DNA from: Bacillota bacterium
GTDB taxonomy: Bacteria > Bacillota > Desulfitobacteriia > Desulfitobacteriales > JAJXUE01
Direction: 5' to 3'
DNA length: 8,635 nucleotides
Assembly: GCA_021786555.1 (NCBI GenBank)
Contig: JAJYNB010000160.1
Span: forward strand, 1-8,635
Positions 6,834 to 8,635 of the stretch are shown one piece after another. Below the pieces are notes generated by a model. It saw only the letters and a program-made list of their open reading frames with translations, was not told where the DNA came from and did not search any database. Numbering within the stretch: position 1 is the stretch's first letter; every line of letters starts with the position of its first letter. The position numbers were made by a program, and so were the translations under genes.

Positions 6834-8339
6834 ATGACAGAAAAGGCAATTGTACTAAGGAATTACATTAACGGTCAATGGATTGAGTCCAAGACAGGGG
6901 AATTCGCCGAGGTAAGAAATTCCGCCACCGATGAGGTCATCGCCCTATGCCCGATGTCCTCGAGAGAGGAGGCCGACATGGCGGTAGGCGCGGCCAGGGA
7001 GGCGTTCTGGAACTGGCGCACTACTCCGGTACCGGAGCGCGTGGAATACATGTTTGCGCTGCGGCAGAAGATGGTGGAACACAAACAGGAACTGGCGGGG
7101 ATTATCAGCTCCGAACACGGTAAGCTGCACCGGGAAGCCCTGGATGAGCTGACCCGCACCCTACAGTATGTGGAGGACGCCTGCACAGTCACCCAGACCA
7201 TGAAAGGTTCCTTTACTGAAGATATCGCCCACGGTGTGGATGAATACTTTATCCGGGAGCCCTTGGGTGTATTTTTGGTACTGCCCCCCTTTAACTTTCC
7301 GTCCATGATCCCCATGTATTTTGTCTGGGCTATAGCCACGGGCAACACAGTGGTCATCAAGTCCAGCAGCATCTGTCCCATGACCATCCAGCGGATCACA
7401 GAACTGGCGGAAGAGTGCGGTTTCCCCAAAGGGGTAATCAACCTGGTCCATGGCAGCGGCGGCGGAGTGGGTGATTATCTGGTAACCCATCCGGATATAG
7501 TTGGCGTAAGTTTTGTGGGGTCATCCAAAGTAGGGCTGGACATCTACCGCATGGCTACGAACAGCGGCAAGCGGGCTCAGGTCCAGGGCGGCGCTAAGAA
7601 CCACGCAGTAGTGATGGAAGACGCGGAAATTGATGAAGCGATTAAAAATGTGATAAGTTCCTGTTTCGGGCATATCGGGGAAAGGTGTTTTGCGGTCTCA
7701 AATGTGCTGGTGGCAGAAGAGGTTTATGACGAGTTCAAAGAGAAGTTTCTGGCTGCGGCCCGGGAACTTAAGGTAGGCCCGTCCAGCGATAACGAGGCCA
7801 AGCTGGGTCCGGTGGTGAGCAAAAAGCACCTGGGCAAACTTTTGGAAGAGATCGAACACGGGGTCCAGGAAGGAGCTAAGTTGATCATGGACGGCCGGGG
7901 TGTGAAGGTAGAAGGATACCCCAACGGATATTTCCTGGGTGCGACGATCTTTGAAGCGGAACCTGGTATGCATGTGTTTGAGGAAGAGATCTTCGGTCCG
8001 GTGCGCTGCCTGAAGAAGTTCAGCGACCTGGATGAAGCTATCAGGATCATCGAGCAGAACCCTTACGGCCACACGGCGGTGATCTATACCGAATCCGGCG
8101 CCTATGCCAGAGAATTCATCCAAAGATGTGAGGTAGGCCAGATAGGCGTCAACATCGGGACCCCGGCGCCTATCGGCTTTTACCCTGTGGGAGGGCGCAA
8201 ACTGTCCTTCTATGGCTCCAGCCGGGGCCGGGCCAACGACGCCATTGACTTCTATACGGACAAAAAAGTGGTGGTGAGCCGCTGGTTGAAACGGAAAGCG
8301 GCCAAGGCCAGCGGCACAGGGGTTCCAGTCAACTGGTAA
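6834..8339 (+). CDS. mmsA: CoA-acylating methylmalonate-semialdehyde dehydrogenase family protein; predicted 2-formylglutarate dehydrogenase (glutaryl-CoA forming)
   Basis: This is a 501-residue NAD-dependent aldehyde dehydrogenase of the MmsA/IolA type, which oxidatively decarboxylates alpha-carboxy aldehydes to acyl-CoA. Family marks are PPFNFP (151-156, oxyanion Asn154), FVGSSKVG (227-234), GGAKNHAVVMEDA (252-264, replacing the general-base Glu motif of ordinary aldehyde dehydrogenases), catalytic Cys285 in GERCFA, and EEEIFGPV (383-390). Arg108 and Arg284 sit where the family binds the substrate carboxylate (my alignment, by eye). Several spots differ from the usual MmsA: the loop before Cys285 reads FGHIGERCFA instead of FGAAGQRCMA, the usual KPSE is KSSS (176-179), and the segment before FYG is GFYPVGGRK. 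This suggests a separate subgroup. AGGAG (6820-6824) lies 9 nt before the ATG, and the gene follows UPF0280 by 29 nt. By context I infer 2-formylglutarate as substrate. Methylmalonate or malonate semialdehyde remain alternatives. The symbol denotes the family only. Confidence 0.88.
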   Translation: MTEKAIVLRNYINGQWIESKTGEFAEVRNSATDEVIALCPMSSREEADMAVGAAREAFWNWRTTPVPERVEYMFALRQKMVEHKQELAGIISSEHGKLHREALDELTRTLQYVEDACTVTQTMKGSFTEDIAHGVDEYFIREPLGVFLVLPPFNFPSMIPMYFVWAIATGNTVVIKSSSICPMTIQRITELAEECGFPKGVINLVHGSGGGVGDYLVTHPDIVGVSFVGSSKVGLDIYRMATNSGKRAQVQGGAKNHAVVMEDAEIDEAIKNVISSCFGHIGERCFAVSNVLVAEEVYDEFKEKFLAAARELKVGPSSDNEAKLGPVVSKKHLGKLLEEIEHGVQEGAKLIMDGRGVKVEGYPNGYFLGATIFEAEPGMHVFEEEIFGPVRCLKKFSDLDEAIRIIEQNPYGHTAVIYTESGAYAREFIQRCEVGQIGVNIGTPAPIGFYPVGGRKLSFYGSSRGRANDAIDFYTDKKVVVSRWLKRKAAKASGTGVPVNW

Positions 8340-8353
8340 TGATTTTTAGGGGT

Positions 8354-8391
8354 TATCCGCCGGGGTTGTACATCAATACTCCCGGCGGATA
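8354..8391 (+). terminator. GC-rich stem-loop after the aldehyde dehydrogenase, no U tract
   Basis: The arms TATCCGCCGGG (8354-8364) and CCCGGCGGATA (8381-8391) are perfect reverse complements, giving an 11-bp stem with a 16-nt loop, 14 nt after the stop codon. No run of T follows on either strand, so it is not a canonical intrinsic terminator. It may be a weak or Rho-assisted terminator, an mRNA 3'-end stabiliser separating enzyme genes from the transporter gene, or a protein-binding inverted repeat. Confidence 0.45.
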
Positions 8392-8399
8392 CAGAAATG

Positions 8400-8421
8400 G
8401 AAAGGGGGGATTACACGAAAA
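8400..8421 (+). repeat. Direct repeat copy 1 in the transporter leader
   Basis: The copy reads GAAAG6ATTACACGAAAA in shorthand (six G). It matches copy 2 at 8449-8469 except for one extra G and two substitutions, offset 49 nt. It has a Shine-Dalgarno-like purine run but no start codon follows at a usable distance, so it looks like a decayed or non-coding duplicate of the true transporter ribosome-binding region. Confidence 0.6.
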
Positions 8422-8448
8422 ACTTTCACTGAAAATTTAAAAGGTTAA

Positions 8449-8469
8449 GAAAGGGGGATTAATCGAAAA
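8449..8469 (+). repeat. Direct repeat copy 2, containing the transporter ribosome-binding site
   Basis: The copy reads GAAAG5ATTAATCGAAAA in shorthand (five G), and its last A is the first base of the transporter ATG. The purine-rich GAAAGGGGG (8449-8457) is the probable Shine-Dalgarno, 11 nt before the start, which is a little long. The near-identical copy lies 49 nt upstream. Confidence 0.6.
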
Positions 8470-8635
8470 TGAACATTTCTCAGAGATTGGAACGGCTGCC
8501 TGTAACCCGCACCCTTTGGAAGGTCTTATTATTAACCGGATTAGGCTGGCTTTTTGACGCCATGGATCAGGGCATGGTAGCCGGAGTTATGGCAGCTATC
8601 GGCAAAGACTGGCACCTGGTTCCGTCCCAATTAGG
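8469..8635 (+). CDS. MFS transporter, probable nicotinate (NiaP-like) uptake permease, 3'-truncated
   Basis: Only the first 55 codons are inside the window. The sequence begins MNISQRLERLPVTRTLW and runs into the first transmembrane helix, KVLLLTGLGWLFDAMDQGMV. It continues with AGVMAAIGKDWHLVPSQL, the start of the loop before helix 2. The pattern LPV(T/S)R...GLGWLFDAMDxG, with acidic residues inside helix 1, is typical of the aromatic-acid:H+ symporter and NiaP niacin-transporter branch of the major facilitator superfamily. This is a family-level match by eye. The start is the ATG at 8469, preceded by a purine run at 8449-8457. It follows the aldehyde dehydrogenase by 129 nt, a gap that holds a stem-loop and a direct repeat, so its expression may be partly separate. 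Location next to nicotinate catabolic genes makes uptake of nicotinate or 6-hydroxynicotinate the most likely role. A benzoate-type substrate cannot be excluded from this fragment. Confidence 0.85.
   Translation, partial: MNISQRLERLPVTRTLWKVLLLTGLGWLFDAMDQGMVAGVMAAIGKDWHLVPSQL

Noticed and set aside
8411..8440. Possible promoter (TTACAC ... AATTTA) before the transporter gene
   Set aside because: The matches to -35 and -10 consensus are poor and the region is simply A/T-rich. A separate promoter is possible but not supported by sequence alone.
1..8635. tRNA or rRNA genes, CRISPR array, insertion sequences, selenocysteine TGA codons
   Set aside because: No such structures were seen on either strand. 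Coding genes occupy nearly the entire window and none contains an internal in-frame TGA.

Overview
The window is a densely packed, single-strand (+) catabolic operon that I read as an anaerobic nicotinate (niacin) degradation cluster. It carries the C-terminal two thirds of enamidase (ena), the four subunits of molybdenum-dependent nicotinate dehydrogenase (ndhF, ndhS, ndhL, ndhM), 6-hydroxynicotinate reductase (hnr), a UPF0280/ApbE-like protein, a CoA-acylating methylmalonate-semialdehyde-dehydrogenase-type enzyme, and the first 55 codons of an MFS transporter of the niacin/aromatic-acid type. The ena and ndhL/ndhM products closely resemble, from memory, the Eubacterium barkeri nicotinate-fermentation proteins, including the unusual splitting of the molybdopterin subunit into two genes. 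Moderately high GC, strong Shine-Dalgarno sequences, overlapping genes and oxygen-sensitive ferredoxin-type enzymes suggest an anaerobic Firmicute (Clostridia, perhaps Peptococcaceae-like). The taxonomic guess is weak.

Layout: 2-760 ena (5' end cut by the window); 777-1649 ndhF; 1650-2144 ndhS; 2137-3411 ndhL; 3408-4403 ndhM; 4466-5968 hnr (alternative start 4409); 5968-6804 UPF0280; 6834-8339 aldehyde dehydrogenase; 8340-8468 the only sizeable intergenic gap, holding an 11-bp-stem hairpin and a 21-22-nt direct repeat; 8469-8635 MFS transporter (3' end cut). From ena to the aldehyde dehydrogenase the gaps are at most 62 nt and several junctions overlap, so one transcript is likely. The transporter may be partly uncoupled from it.

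How the genes work together: NdhFSLM hydroxylates nicotinate to 6-hydroxynicotinate. Hnr reduces that to 1,4,5,6-tetrahydro-6-oxonicotinate. Ena hydrolyses it to (S)-2-formylglutarate plus ammonia. In E. barkeri this aldehyde is then reduced to 2-(hydroxymethyl)glutarate and fermented to propionate and pyruvate. Here the next catabolic gene is instead a CoA-acylating dehydrogenase of the family that acts on alpha-substituted malonate semialdehydes. 2-Formylglutarate is exactly such a compound, so I predict oxidative decarboxylation to glutaryl-CoA, CO2 and NADH. That would be a different, oxidative exit from the nicotinate pathway. A second hypothesis is that the UPF0280 protein, which keeps ApbE-like motifs and overlaps hnr, attaches the covalent flavin known for the E. 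barkeri reductase. Both are inferences from gene context and chemistry, not demonstrated.
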